The notes under the pieces are model-generated. The model was not told where the DNA came from and searched no databases. It was given only the letters and a program-made list of their open reading frames with translations. The position numbers and the translations under genes were made by a program. DNA of 64,000 nt from Hyphomicrobiales bacterium. Its GTDB lineage: Bacteria; Pseudomonadota; Alphaproteobacteria; Rhizobiales; Rhizobiaceae. Location: contig UBZP01000025.1 of assembly GCA_900469965.1 (NCBI GenBank), positions 138,441 through 202,440 on the forward strand. Direction: 5' to 3'. This document shows, piece by piece, positions 27,055-35,022 of the stretch (position 1 is its first letter; each line of letters begins with the position of its first letter).

Positions 27055-27128
27055 GCAGGTGCTTGTCACTGCACCTGCTCGGATTGGAGACCGAGCCAAT
27101 TCCGGCGGGTCCGCCCGCCGGCTTTTTT
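27055..27128 (+). ncRNA. Candidate small RNA of about 74 bases with three stem-loops
   Basis: The expected start, about seven bases after the EcfG -10 box, coincides with the first stem. Hairpin 1 is GCAGGTGC/GCACCTGC (27055-27062, 27071-27078, loop TTGTCACT). Hairpin 2 is GCTCGG/CCGAGC (27077-27082, 27091-27096, loop ATTGGAGA) and shares two bases with hairpin 1. Hairpin 3 is the terminator. No frame with a start codon and ribosome site fits. Loop 2 carries GGAG, which could pair with CUCC in target mRNAs. It is comparable in control, though not shown in sequence, to the stress RNA GsrN of Caulobacter. The boundaries are inferred. Confidence 0.6.
27102..27128 (+). terminator. Rho-independent terminator of the small RNA
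   Basis: 8-bp stem CCGGCGGG / CCCGCCGG (27102-27109, 27114-27121), loop TCCG, then C and six Ts. This is the clearest intrinsic terminator in the window. Confidence 0.85.
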
Positions 27129-27234
27129 ATGCCTGCCGTAGGGCCTGACCTGGAGACGGACCTTCCGATGATCGCCGGATCAAGGGGAACGCAGCCCGCT
27201 CCATAGGGTTCCACCGCCACGGACACTGCAGCCG

Positions 27235-27966
27235 CTAGGGCCTCGGTGGCCGGCGCTCCTCCAGAAGCTCGATCTGGATCTGCTGCAGTTCGGCCAGGCG
27301 CTCCCACTGATGCGCCATCTGGTGCTCGATCATGTCATGCAGCTGCCGGATCTCCAGCTCGGCGCGCAGGTTGATCATGTAGTCGTTCTCCGCCCGGAGA
27401 CGATCCTTCTCCTCCTGCCGCCGCTGGCTCATCATGATCACCGGCGCCTGGAGCGCGGCAATGCAGGAAAGGACGAGATTGAGCAGAATGAAGGGATAGG
27501 GGTCGAAGCCGCCGCCGAGGATGCCGATGACGTTGATCGTCATCCAGCCGAGAAGGACGACGACGAAGGTGATGATGAAGCCCCAGGACCCGCCGAAGGC
27601 GGCCACGCGGTCCGCGGCGCGCTGGCCGAGCGTCTCGCCCTCCAGGTCCTTCTTAAGGCCGGCCGCACTGGCATGCACCGAGGAGACGCCCCTCTCGAAG
27701 CTTTCGAGCACCTGCCGGTCGAGGTCGGAGAGCTCCCCACGTTCCTCCTCCAGCAGGTCCGCCACATAGCGGCGGCGGTAGCGCGACAGGTCGGGGCCGC
27801 AGATGTGGCTGCCCGCGTTCCAGCCCTCGCCCACGTCGCGGCGGATCAGCTCGAAAATGCCCGGGCGAATGGAGGATGCATGATAGAGCCTGCCGGACGG
27901 AAAGAGCTTTCCGCAGACGGCGCAGGTCTGCATCCGCGTGCGCGCGGCCGATCCGTTTCGTCCCAT
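27235..27966 (-). CDS. DUF1003 family membrane protein
   Basis: 243 residues. The N-terminus has a CAVCGK...C zinc-knuckle-like cysteine set (near residues 15-18 and 56). Two membrane segments lie at about 127-147 and 158-176, within the DUF1003 core (RAADRVAAFGGSWGFI ... NLVLSCIAALQAPVIMMSQRRQEEKDR). The C-terminus is a charged coiled coil. The function of DUF1003 is unknown. An alternative start at MQTCAVCG (27933) is possible. It points toward the small RNA locus, with which it is convergent. Confidence 0.9.
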   Translation of the reverse strand: MGRNGSAARTRMQTCAVCGKLFPSGRLYHASSIRPGIFELIRRDVGEGWNAGSHICGPDLSRYRRRYVADLLEEERGELSDLDRQVLESFERGVSSVHASAAGLKKDLEGETLGQRAADRVAAFGGSWGFIITFVVVLLGWMTINVIGILGGGFDPYPFILLNLVLSCIAALQAPVIMMSQRRQEEKDRLRAENDYMINLRAELEIRQLHDMIEHQMAHQWERLAELQQIQIELLEERRPPRP

Positions 27967-28092
27967 CGGCGGCCCATCTCCATCACCGCGAGCCTGCCCG
28001 CTCGGCAGGCTCTGAACCCGACGCAGACTATAGCGCCGGCCCGCCCGACGGCAACCGCCGCCACGGGGCAGGTCACAGGCACCTGAGGGCTG

Positions 28093-29697
28093 TCAGGCCG
28101 TCGCGCCCCGGGTGCGGGTCTGATGGATCTCGATCAGGCTCGGGCCGTTGCGGCTTGCCGCGGCGCGAAGGGCTTCGGCGAGTTCGCCGACATCGGAGAG
28201 GCGCACGGCCGGCAGGCCGTAGGCCCTGGCGATGTCGAGGAAATCGGGGGCGGACGGCCTGACGCCCTCCGGCTCGATCCCGCACTCGACCATGTAGTTC
28301 TCGATCTCCTGGTAGCCGTCGTTGTTCCAGACGAGGAAGACGACCCTGGCGCCGGCATCGGCAGCGGAACCGATCTCGGCCAGCGAGAACTGGAAGCCGC
28401 CGTCGCCGGTCAGGCAGACGACCGGGCGATCGGGGGCGCCGATCGCAGCGCCGATCGCCGCCGGCGGGCCGTAGCCCAGCGCGCCGAACCCGGTCGCGGC
28501 ATTGAACCAGGAGCCGGGGCGGGCGACGTCGAGATAGAGATTGCCGGCATAGACCGCCTGGGTGGAATCGCCGACGACGATCGCATCCGGCAGCGCCTCG
28601 TAGACCATGCCGATCACGCCGATCTCGGTGCGGATCTTCGGCGTCAGCTCTTCGAAGGCGGCCTCGCGCGCCCTGCCCGCCCGGGCCGCGCCGTCCCCGG
28701 CATGGGCCTTCACCAGCGGCAGCAGGGCGACGGCGGCGGCCTCGACCGTCGAGAGCACGGGAAGCTCGGCGCGCGGCTCGCGGGCGAGTTGCTGGGCGTC
28801 GATGTCGACGCGCACGAAGCGGCGCATCGCCGGCAACGCGCCGGTGGCGTACATGTCGTAGTCGGTCTGCCCCATCTCGGTGCCGAGACCGATGACGAGA
28901 TCGGCATCGGCGATCAGCGCGCGGGTGGCGTTCAGGCTGGGGCTCGCCGGTACGCGCAGCGGATGGCCGGCGAGCATGCCGCGGGCGTTGGTGGTCAGAA
29001 CCACCGGTGCGTCCAGCCGCCCGGCGAGCGCCGTCACCGCCTCGTCGGCGGACGCAGCCCCGCCGCCGCACATCAGGACGATCCGGCTGGAGCGGTCGCA
29101 CAGGGCCGCAAGCTCCTTCAGCGTCGCCGGATCCGGGCTCGGGCGCGGCGCCCGCGTCGCCTTCAGTGCGATCTCGCCTGCCGGCAGGGGCATGACGTCG
29201 GTCGGAATCTCGATATGCACCGGCCCCGGACGCGCCGAGCCCATGACGGAGAAGGCCTGGGCGATCACCGAGGGCAGGTCGCCCGGATCGGCCAGCGTGT
29301 GCGAATAGAGCGCGAAGCTCTTCATCATCGCCGCCTGGTCCGGCAGTTCATGCAGGAGCCCGCGGCCGTGGCCGAGCGAGTTGCGGCGGTTGACGCCGGA
29401 GATCACCAGCATCGGCACGGAATCCTGCCGTGCCTGCGCCATCGCGGTGATGGTGTTGGTCAGGCCCGGGCCAGTGATCACCAGCGCCACGCCCGGCTTG
29501 CCGGTGACCCGCGCATAGCCGTCGGCCATGAAGCCCGCCCCCTGTTCGTGGCGCGGCGTGATGTGCCGAATCTTCGAGGCCGCGAGGCCGCGATAGAGCT
29601 CGACGGTGTGCACGCCCGGAATGCCGAACACCACCTCGACGCCATTGGCCTCGAGGAGATCGACCATTGCTTCGCCGACCGTCTTCTCCCTGCTCAT
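28093..29697 (-). CDS. ThDP-dependent decarboxylase, probable 5-guanidino-2-oxopentanoate (2-ketoarginine) decarboxylase
   Basis: 534 residues of the acetolactate synthase/benzoylformate decarboxylase fold. The catalytic Glu51 is in PRHEQGAGFMADGYAR, and the thiamine diphosphate/Mg motif GDGG...WNNDGY is near residues 430-457. The assignment rests mainly on context: the gene before it encodes an AruH-like arginine aminotransferase coupled by ATGA, the same pairing as AruH-AruI in the Pseudomonas arginine transaminase pathway. There the product is 4-guanidinobutyraldehyde. A generic acetolactate-synthase-like role cannot be excluded. It is the last gene of the operon. Confidence 0.75.
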   Translation of the reverse strand: MSREKTVGEAMVDLLEANGVEVVFGIPGVHTVELYRGLAASKIRHITPRHEQGAGFMADGYARVTGKPGVALVITGPGLTNTITAMAQARQDSVPMLVISGVNRRNSLGHGRGLLHELPDQAAMMKSFALYSHTLADPGDLPSVIAQAFSVMGSARPGPVHIEIPTDVMPLPAGEIALKATRAPRPSPDPATLKELAALCDRSSRIVLMCGGGAASADEAVTALAGRLDAPVVLTTNARGMLAGHPLRVPASPSLNATRALIADADLVIGLGTEMGQTDYDMYATGALPAMRRFVRVDIDAQQLAREPRAELPVLSTVEAAAVALLPLVKAHAGDGAARAGRAREAAFEELTPKIRTEIGVIGMVYEALPDAIVVGDSTQAVYAGNLYLDVARPGSWFNAATGFGALGYGPPAAIGAAIGAPDRPVVCLTGDGGFQFSLAEIGSAADAGARVVFLVWNNDGYQEIENYMVECGIEPEGVRPSAPDFLDIARAYGLPAVRLSDVGELAEALRAAASRNGPSLIEIHQTRTRGATA

Positions 29698-30881
29698 GCG
29701 CGCAATTCCTTCCTGAAGCCCGAGCGACCGGCGAGCGCCGACATTCTCCGGCAGGCCTCGTCGATCTTTTCGTCCGGCACGGTGAGGCTCATGCGGACAA
29801 AGTCGGCGCCGTTGCCGAAGGCGGAACCCGGCATGACGGCAACCTGCTCTTCGTCCAGGAGCGCCCAGGCGAAGGCCTCGCTGCTCATGCCGGTGCCGGA
29901 TACGTCGACCACGATGAACATGCCGGCCTCCGGGGGGATCGGCATCAGACCGGGTGCGTCGGCCAGCCCGGCGACGATCCTGTCGGCGCGGCTCCGGTAG
30001 GACTGGCGCATCCGGGCCGAGGTGTCGATCGGGTTGTTCAACGCATATGCCGTCATGTCGGCGATGAAGGGCTGCACGCCGAACAGCATGGTCTCGGAGA
30101 CCGCAAGCAGCCGGCTGGCAAACTCCGCCGGCCCGACCGCCCACCCGCTGCGGAAGCCGGGGGCGGCGTGCGACTTGGAAATCGACGAGCAGACGATCGT
30201 CCGCTCGGCGAGTCCGGGATCGTCGAAGGGAGATGCGAAGGAACCGGAGAACACCAGTTCCTCATAGACCTCGTCGCAGACGATCCACAGGTCATGCCGG
30301 CGGCAGACCTCGCCGATCGCGGCAATCTCGGCGGCGGTCAGCACGGCTCCGGTCGGATTGTGCGGCGTATTGAGGAGAAGGACGCGGCATTGCGGCGTGA
30401 TCGATTTCTCGAGATCCTCCGCCTGCATGTGAAAGCCGCGTTCCGGGCGCAGCGGCACGGTCACCTGCTCCGCCCCGGTGGCACGGATCACGCCTTCGTA
30501 GGTCGCATAGAGCGGATCGCCGACCAGGACGGCATCGCCCTTCTCCACCAGCCCGAGCATGACGGCGAAGAGGGCCGTCTGGGTGCCGGGGAAGCAGAGG
30601 ACGTTGGCGCTCGTCACGTCCGGGCGGCGCCTGGCGTATTTGCGCACGAGCGCATCGACCACCGGGGGCTCGCCCCGGCCGTTCGAATAGCGATAGCGGC
30701 CGGCATGCATCGCACGCGTCGCCTCCTCGAGCAGGCTCCGGTGCGGCGGCAGGTCGGGCTCGCCGATCGTCAGCTCGATGATGGGCTCGCCCCTGTCCCT
30801 GCGCCGGCGCGCCTCGACATGGACGGCCCATTTCTCCGACCCCAGGCTCGCCAGTCTCTCGGTGATGGATGCGTAGCGCAT
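29694..30881 (-). CDS. PLP aminotransferase, arginine:pyruvate transaminase-like (AruH type)
   Basis: 395 residues, class I/II aminotransferase fold. PLP-binding Lys236 is in SSISKSHAAPGFRSGW; LLNTPHNPTGAV and VCDEVYEEL are the usual cofactor contacts. The opening MRYASITERL and the final FVRMSLTVPDEKIDEACRRM resemble AruH of Pseudomonas, which transfers the alpha-amino group of arginine to pyruvate. It is coupled to the decarboxylase gene by ATGA. A related amino acid as substrate remains possible. Confidence 0.78.
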   Translation of the reverse strand: MRYASITERLASLGSEKWAVHVEARRRRDRGEPIIELTIGEPDLPPHRSLLEEATRAMHAGRYRYSNGRGEPPVVDALVRKYARRRPDVTSANVLCFPGTQTALFAVMLGLVEKGDAVLVGDPLYATYEGVIRATGAEQVTVPLRPERGFHMQAEDLEKSITPQCRVLLLNTPHNPTGAVLTAAEIAAIGEVCRRHDLWIVCDEVYEELVFSGSFASPFDDPGLAERTIVCSSISKSHAAPGFRSGWAVGPAEFASRLLAVSETMLFGVQPFIADMTAYALNNPIDTSARMRQSYRSRADRIVAGLADAPGLMPIPPEAGMFIVVDVSGTGMSSEAFAWALLDEEQVAVMPGSAFGNGADFVRMSLTVPDEKIDEACRRMSALAGRSGFRKELRA

Positions 30882-30897
30882 AGTCTTCTCCCAGTTC

Positions 30898-31518
30898 TTA
30901 TGCTGCCGGCGCGATCGGCTGGCCGATCAGCGCCTCGATGGAGGAAAGCGCGGTCGAGACCAGCTCGCTTTCCTCGAACAGTTCGCCGGCCAGGCAGCCT
31001 TCCAGCCAGAGACCGTCGAGCAGGCCGTTGATGGCGATCGCCAGTGACCGACAGCGCGCCGGCGCGGCATCGAGGCCCCTCGACGCCAGGAAATCCGCCA
31101 GCAGTCCTTCCAGCGCGTTGCGGAACCCGAGATAGCCCTCACGATGGATGGCCGCGAGTTCCGGGTCGACGCTGACGCGGCTGATGAACGAGGCCCAGAG
31201 CGACAGGCTGCGGCTGTTGGCGACGGGTTCGGTCAGGTTGATAACGATGAACGAGCGCAGGCGCTCGTCGGGGGTGCCCGTCACCCGTTCGGCCTTCTCC
31301 GTCAGCCGCGCGATCACGACGCGGTAGGCCTCCTGCAGGATCTGCTCCTTGGAGGTGAAGTAATGCCGGATCAGCCCCGCCGTGACGCCCGCCTTGATCG
31401 CGATCTGGCGCACCGTCGCCCCCTGCAGCCCCGCTTCGGCGATGCAGTCCAGCGTCGCCTCGATGAGGTCGTGGCGGCGCTCCGCCTCGGGCGCGCGATG
31501 AAAGGAGCGGCGGCTCAT
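30898..31518 (-). CDS. TetR-family regulator (BetI-like)
   Basis: 206 residues. The HTH lies at about residues 28-55 (GATVRQIAIKAGVTAGLIRHYF). The C-terminal ligand domain, with SLWASFISRVSVDPEL and INGLLDGLWLEG, resembles the BetI subgroup. The start overlaps the upstream hydrolase stop as ATGA. It probably represses its own operon; a dyad over the operon's -10 box (32452-32465) is a natural target. The inducer may be the guanidino substrate. Confidence 0.88.
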   Translation of the reverse strand: MSRRSFHRAPEAERRHDLIEATLDCIAEAGLQGATVRQIAIKAGVTAGLIRHYFTSKEQILQEAYRVVIARLTEKAERVTGTPDERLRSFIVINLTEPVANSRSLSLWASFISRVSVDPELAAIHREGYLGFRNALEGLLADFLASRGLDAAPARCRSLAIAINGLLDGLWLEGCLAGELFEESELVSTALSSIEALIGQPIAPAA

Positions 31519-32393
31519 GCCGCCCGCCGCAGGACGGGCCGGGTCAGGCAGGTCGGCCCGCCCTCGCAGGCGATGCAGAGCGCGTCCGCCTCGAAGGTCT
31601 CCACCGCACAGCCGGCCGCCTCCATCGCCGCCTTCGTCTTCGGGAAGCCCGCCACCATGATCACCTCGTTCGGCCGGACCGGCAGGACATTGAGGCTCAG
31701 GCCGTTGCTGGCATGGAACTCGTCCGCCGGCGCCTCGATCAGCCGGATGCCGCGCGCCTTCAGGAGCTGATAGAAGGCGGCCGGCAGGAGCGGCGCGAAG
31801 ACCAGCGCCAGGTCGCCGGCAAGTGGGCTCATCACGCTCATCAGATGCAGGCAGGCCTCCTCGCCCTGCCAGAGCGGCAGGTCGTAGGCCAAGACGGAGA
31901 TGCCGTGCGGCGCGAGCATCCGCGAGAGCTGGTCGATGCCCTCCTGGTTGGTGCGGACGCCGCGGCCGACGACGAGCGTCTTCGCATCGAGCCAGATGCA
32001 GTCGCCGCCCTCGACGGTGCCGGGCGCCTCGATGCGTCCGAGGATCGGAATCTGACGCTCGGCATAGGCCTTCTCATGCAGTTCCGTCTCGTTGGCGCGC
32101 AGCGGCTTGCCCATGCGCAGGAGGATGGCGCCGTGGTCGGACATCAGCGAAGGATCGTGGGTAAACATCGCGTCGGCGAGGCCGTCGCCGTCGTCCTCGA
32201 GCCAGATGATCTCGGTTCCGGACTTTTCCACAAGGCGGGCGAATTCCGCATACTGGCGCACCGCCTTGTGCCCGTCGAAGGTCGGTCCGTAGTGCCATTT
32301 CGCCGGGTCCGCCGATACGAGGCTGGGACCGGGACGACGCATCAAAACGCGCAGCAACGAAGCCGACATCTCCTGGGAACCGAAAGCGGACAT
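31515..32393 (-). CDS. Dimethylarginine dimethylaminohydrolase-like amidinohydrolase
   Basis: 292 residues of the guanidino-group-modifying fold. Probable catalytic residues are in place: Glu128 (VEGGD), His183 (EACLHLMSV) and Cys282 (GGPTCLTRP), spaced as in DDAH and arginine deiminases; the length favours DDAH. DDAH converts asymmetric methylarginines to citrulline plus dimethylamine. A textbook AAAGGAG site precedes ATG 32393. It is the first gene of the operon with the TetR regulator and the AruH/AruI-like genes. Whether it acts on methylarginine or another guanidine must be tested. Confidence 0.82.
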   Translation of the reverse strand: MSAFGSQEMSASLLRVLMRRPGPSLVSADPAKWHYGPTFDGHKAVRQYAEFARLVEKSGTEIIWLEDDGDGLADAMFTHDPSLMSDHGAILLRMGKPLRANETELHEKAYAERQIPILGRIEAPGTVEGGDCIWLDAKTLVVGRGVRTNQEGIDQLSRMLAPHGISVLAYDLPLWQGEEACLHLMSVMSPLAGDLALVFAPLLPAAFYQLLKARGIRLIEAPADEFHASNGLSLNVLPVRPNEVIMVAGFPKTKAAMEAAGCAVETFEADALCIACEGGPTCLTRPVLRRAA

Positions 32394-32451
32394 CCGCTAC
32401 TCCTTTGATTGCAAACAGTGTTTTGACGGGGCCGAACAAAAAGCCGGCGGT

Positions 32452-32485
32452 CGTATTATTATACGCTTGAACAACTACGCCACAA
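32452..32485 (-). promoter_or_regulatory. Promoter and candidate TetR operator of the guanidino operon
   Basis: On the minus strand TTGTGG (32485-32480), 16-base spacer, TATAAT (32463-32458). The -10 box lies inside an inverted repeat CGTAT-TATT-ATACG (32452-32465), so a bound repressor would block the polymerase. It lies about 60 bases before the hydrolase start, in the 246-base region shared with the divergent transporter operon. No convincing plus-strand promoter was found. Confidence 0.65.
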
Positions 32486-32595
32486 GTGCAACGATGGTGT
32501 CAATGGAAGGAAGCGACGGCTGCGAAGATGGCCGCGCGAAGCAAAGCAGCCTGCCGCAAGGACGGGTTGCAGAAGACAACAGGGGAAGAATTGGC

Positions 32596-32643
32596 ATGAG
32601 CCAGGCTCATTTGTGCCGCGCGTCGGAGCAGACCATCCGATGA
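32596..32643 (+). CDS. Possible 15-residue leader peptide before the ABC operon
   Basis: ATG 32596 has AGGGGA about ten bases upstream and encodes MSQAHLCRASEQTIR. Its TGA overlaps the ATG of the ATPase gene as ATGA, an arrangement that would couple translation. No run of regulatory codons (for example Arg) is present, so classical attenuation is not indicated. It is very short and could be chance. Confidence 0.3.
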   Translation: MSQAHLCRASEQTIR

Positions 32644-33413
32644 CGGATCGCGCCGAGGCAATCGCAGTCGAAAACCTGCACAAGCGCTTCGGACCGCTCG
32701 AGGTCCTCAAGGGGGTTTCCCTCACCGCAAGGGAAGGCGACGTCATCGCCATCATCGGCGGTTCCGGATCGGGCAAGTCCACCTTTCTTCGCTGCATCAA
32801 CATGCTGGAGCTGCCGAGCGCAGGGACGGTGACCATCCACGGCGAGCAGATCGCCATGAAGAAGGATGGCCGTGGCGGCCTCATGCCCGCCGACCGCCGG
32901 CAGGTGCAGCGCATCCGCTCCCGCCTTGGCATGGTCTTCCAGAGCTTCAATCTCTGGCAGCACATGACGATCCTGCAGAACGTCATCGAGGCGCCCGTCC
33001 ACGTGCTCGGCGTGGCCAGGGCCGAAGCGATCGAGCGGGCCGAGACGATCCTTCGCCGCGTCGGCCTGTTCGAGAAGCGCGACGCCTATCCCGCCTTCCT
33101 GTCCGGCGGACAGCAGCAGCGCGCGGCGATCGCCCGGGCGCTCGCCGTCCAGCCGCACGTGATGCTGTTCGACGAGCCGACGTCGGCGCTCGATCCCGAG
33201 CTCGTCGGCGAGGTGCTCAGCGTCATCGGCGACCTGGCGAAGGAGAAGCGCACGATGATCCTCGTCACCCACGAGATGAAGTTCGCCCGCAACGTCGCCA
33301 ACCACATCGTGTTCCTGGCCAACGGGGTCATCGAGGAGCAGGGACCGCCGGAGGAGATCTTCGGGGCGCCGAAATCGGAGCGGCTGAAGAAGTTCATCAG
33401 CTCCATCCACTGA
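32640..33413 (+). CDS. Polar amino acid ABC transporter ATPase (HisP/ArtP-like)
   Basis: 257 residues from ATG 32640. Walker A is GGSGSGKS near residue 40, the Q-loop VFQSFNLW near 100, signature LSGGQQQR near 155, Walker B LFDEPTSALD near 175-185 and the VTHEM switch. The insert PADRRQVQRIRSRLG is characteristic of the polar amino acid (PAAT) family. It is first in the plus-strand operon with a binding protein, two permeases and an amidohydrolase. Confidence 0.94.
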   Translation: MTDRAEAIAVENLHKRFGPLEVLKGVSLTAREGDVIAIIGGSGSGKSTFLRCINMLELPSAGTVTIHGEQIAMKKDGRGGLMPADRRQVQRIRSRLGMVFQSFNLWQHMTILQNVIEAPVHVLGVARAEAIERAETILRRVGLFEKRDAYPAFLSGGQQQRAAIARALAVQPHVMLFDEPTSALDPELVGEVLSVIGDLAKEKRTMILVTHEMKFARNVANHIVFLANGVIEEQGPPEEIFGAPKSERLKKFISSIH

Positions 33414-33444
33414 AAATACCAAAAACCAACAGAGGGAAACAAAC

Positions 33445-34227
33445 ATGAAGACTGCACTGAAGACGATCGCACTTGCCGCCGTCATCGGCTTTGCCGGTGT
33501 CACCGGCGCCATGGCCGAGCAGATCAAGGTCGGCTTTGCCGCCGAGCCCTATCCGCCGTTCGCCTCGCCCGACGCCTCCGGCAACTGGGAAGGCTGGGAA
33601 GTGGACTTCATGAAGGCGATCTGTGCCGAGGCCAAGCTCGACTGCGTCATCACCCCGGTCGCCTGGGACGGCATCATTCCGGCGCTGACCACCAACAAGA
33701 TCGACATGATCGTCGGCTCGATGTCGATCACCGCGGAACGGCTGAAGACGATCGACTTCTCCGACAAGTACTACAACACGCCCACCGGCATCATCGGCCC
33801 CAAGGGCGCCGCCTTCGACGCCACGCCGGAGAGCCTTGCAGGCAAGACCATCGGCGTCCAGGTCGCCACCATCCACCAGGCCTACGCCGACAAGTACTTC
33901 GGCGGCGCCGGCGCGACGGTCAAGGAATACCAGACCCAGGACGAAGCCAACAACGACCTGGCCGCCGGCCGCGTCGACGCCGTGCAGGCCGACGCCATCG
34001 CGCTGGACGCGTTCCTGCAGTCGGACCAGGGCAAGGACTGCTGCGAGCACAAGGGCAACGTCAAGGACGACCCGGAAATCCTCGGCGCCGGCGTGGGCGT
34101 CGGCTTGCGCAAGGGCGAGACCGAATTGAAGGACAAGATCAACGCCGCGATCAAGGCGATCCGCGCCAACGGCACCTATGACGCGTTCTCCAAGAAGTAC
34201 TTCGACTTCGACATCTACGGCGGCTGA
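33445..34227 (+). CDS. Periplasmic binding protein of the polar amino acid ABC importer
   Basis: 260 residues, signal peptide about 1-24 (cleavage after AMA). Family 3 binding protein (ArgT/HisJ type): YPPFASPDASGNWEGWEVDF, the SMSITAERLKTIDFSDKYY signature near residue 90, and an Arg-less ligand loop. Two cysteines before WDG and a CC pair near 195 could form disulfides. AGAGGGAA lies before the ATG. A stable hairpin follows its stop (34244-34264). Linkage to arginine-related enzymes suggests a basic or guanidino amino acid as ligand. Confidence 0.92.
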   Translation: MKTALKTIALAAVIGFAGVTGAMAEQIKVGFAAEPYPPFASPDASGNWEGWEVDFMKAICAEAKLDCVITPVAWDGIIPALTTNKIDMIVGSMSITAERLKTIDFSDKYYNTPTGIIGPKGAAFDATPESLAGKTIGVQVATIHQAYADKYFGGAGATVKEYQTQDEANNDLAAGRVDAVQADAIALDAFLQSDQGKDCCEHKGNVKDDPEILGAGVGVGLRKGETELKDKINAAIKAIRANGTYDAFSKKYFDFDIYGG

Positions 34228-34243
34228 TCGCGCCTCGAGCCGG

Positions 34244-34264
34244 GCCGGCGGCGATCCCGCCGGC
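34244..34264 (+). terminator. Hairpin between binding-protein and permease genes
   Basis: 8-bp stem GCCGGCGG / CCGCCGGC with loop CGATC, 17 bases after the binding-protein stop. No T-run. Such hairpins commonly stabilise the binding-protein mRNA or partly terminate, giving more binding protein than permease. Confidence 0.5.
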
Positions 34265-34290
34265 TTCATCCCCTTCCGGACTAGAGTGAC

Positions 34291-35022
34291 ATGGCCGCAG
34301 ATCCTGGAACCCTGATCGACTGGAGCCTCCTGGCGCTGTCGCCGCCCGGCTGGGGCGGCGTGCTCCTGGGCGGCCTTCTGAACTCGATCAAGATCGCAGT
34401 CGGCGGCTATGCGCTCGGGCTCGCGCTCGGGACCGGCGGCGCCTTCGGCAAGCTCTATGGCGGACCCGTGCTGAAGGATCTGCTCGAGGTCTATACCACC
34501 CTCGTCCGGGCCATTCCGGAACTCGTCCTGATCCTGCTGCTCTATTATGCCGGGACGGACCTGCTCAACCAGATGCTGGCGGCGATGGGCTACGGCCCCG
34601 TCGACATCAGCGGCCTTGCGGCCGGCATCTTCGTCATCGGCGTCGTGCAGGGCGCCTATTCGACCGAGGTGCTGCGCGGGGCGATCAAGGCCGTGCCGGC
34701 CGGGCAGATCGAGGCTGCCCGCGCCTACGGCATGTCGCCTGCCCAGATCATGCGGCGCATCACCCTGCCGGCCATGCTGCCGCATGCCATCCCCGGCCTG
34801 TCCAACCTGTGGCTGATCGCCACGAAGGACACCGCCCTGCTCGCCGTCGTCGGCTTCAGCGAACTGACGCTGGTGACCCGGCAGGCGGCCGGCAGCACCA
34901 AGGCCTACCTTCTCTTCTTCTGCGCCGCCGGCGCGCTCTACCTGGCGCTGACGCTGGTCTCGAACGTCGTCATCCGCATCATCGAAGCCCGCGCCCGGCG
35001 CGGCATGGCGGCCACGGCATGA
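34291..35022 (+). CDS. Polar amino acid ABC transporter permease, first subunit
   Basis: 243 residues, five or so membrane segments, HisQ/ArtQ type. The N-terminal GGLLNSIKIAVGGYALGLALG and the cytoplasmic EAARAYGMSPAQIMRRITLP loop (EAA motif, about residues 140-160) are typical. Its TGA overlaps the second permease start as ATGA. The ribosome site is weak, and coupling to the upstream gene across the hairpin is uncertain. Confidence 0.92.
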   Translation: MAADPGTLIDWSLLALSPPGWGGVLLGGLLNSIKIAVGGYALGLALGTGGAFGKLYGGPVLKDLLEVYTTLVRAIPELVLILLLYYAGTDLLNQMLAAMGYGPVDISGLAAGIFVIGVVQGAYSTEVLRGAIKAVPAGQIEAARAYGMSPAQIMRRITLPAMLPHAIPGLSNLWLIATKDTALLAVVGFSELTLVTRQAAGSTKAYLLFFCAAGALYLALTLVSNVVIRIIEARARRGMAATA

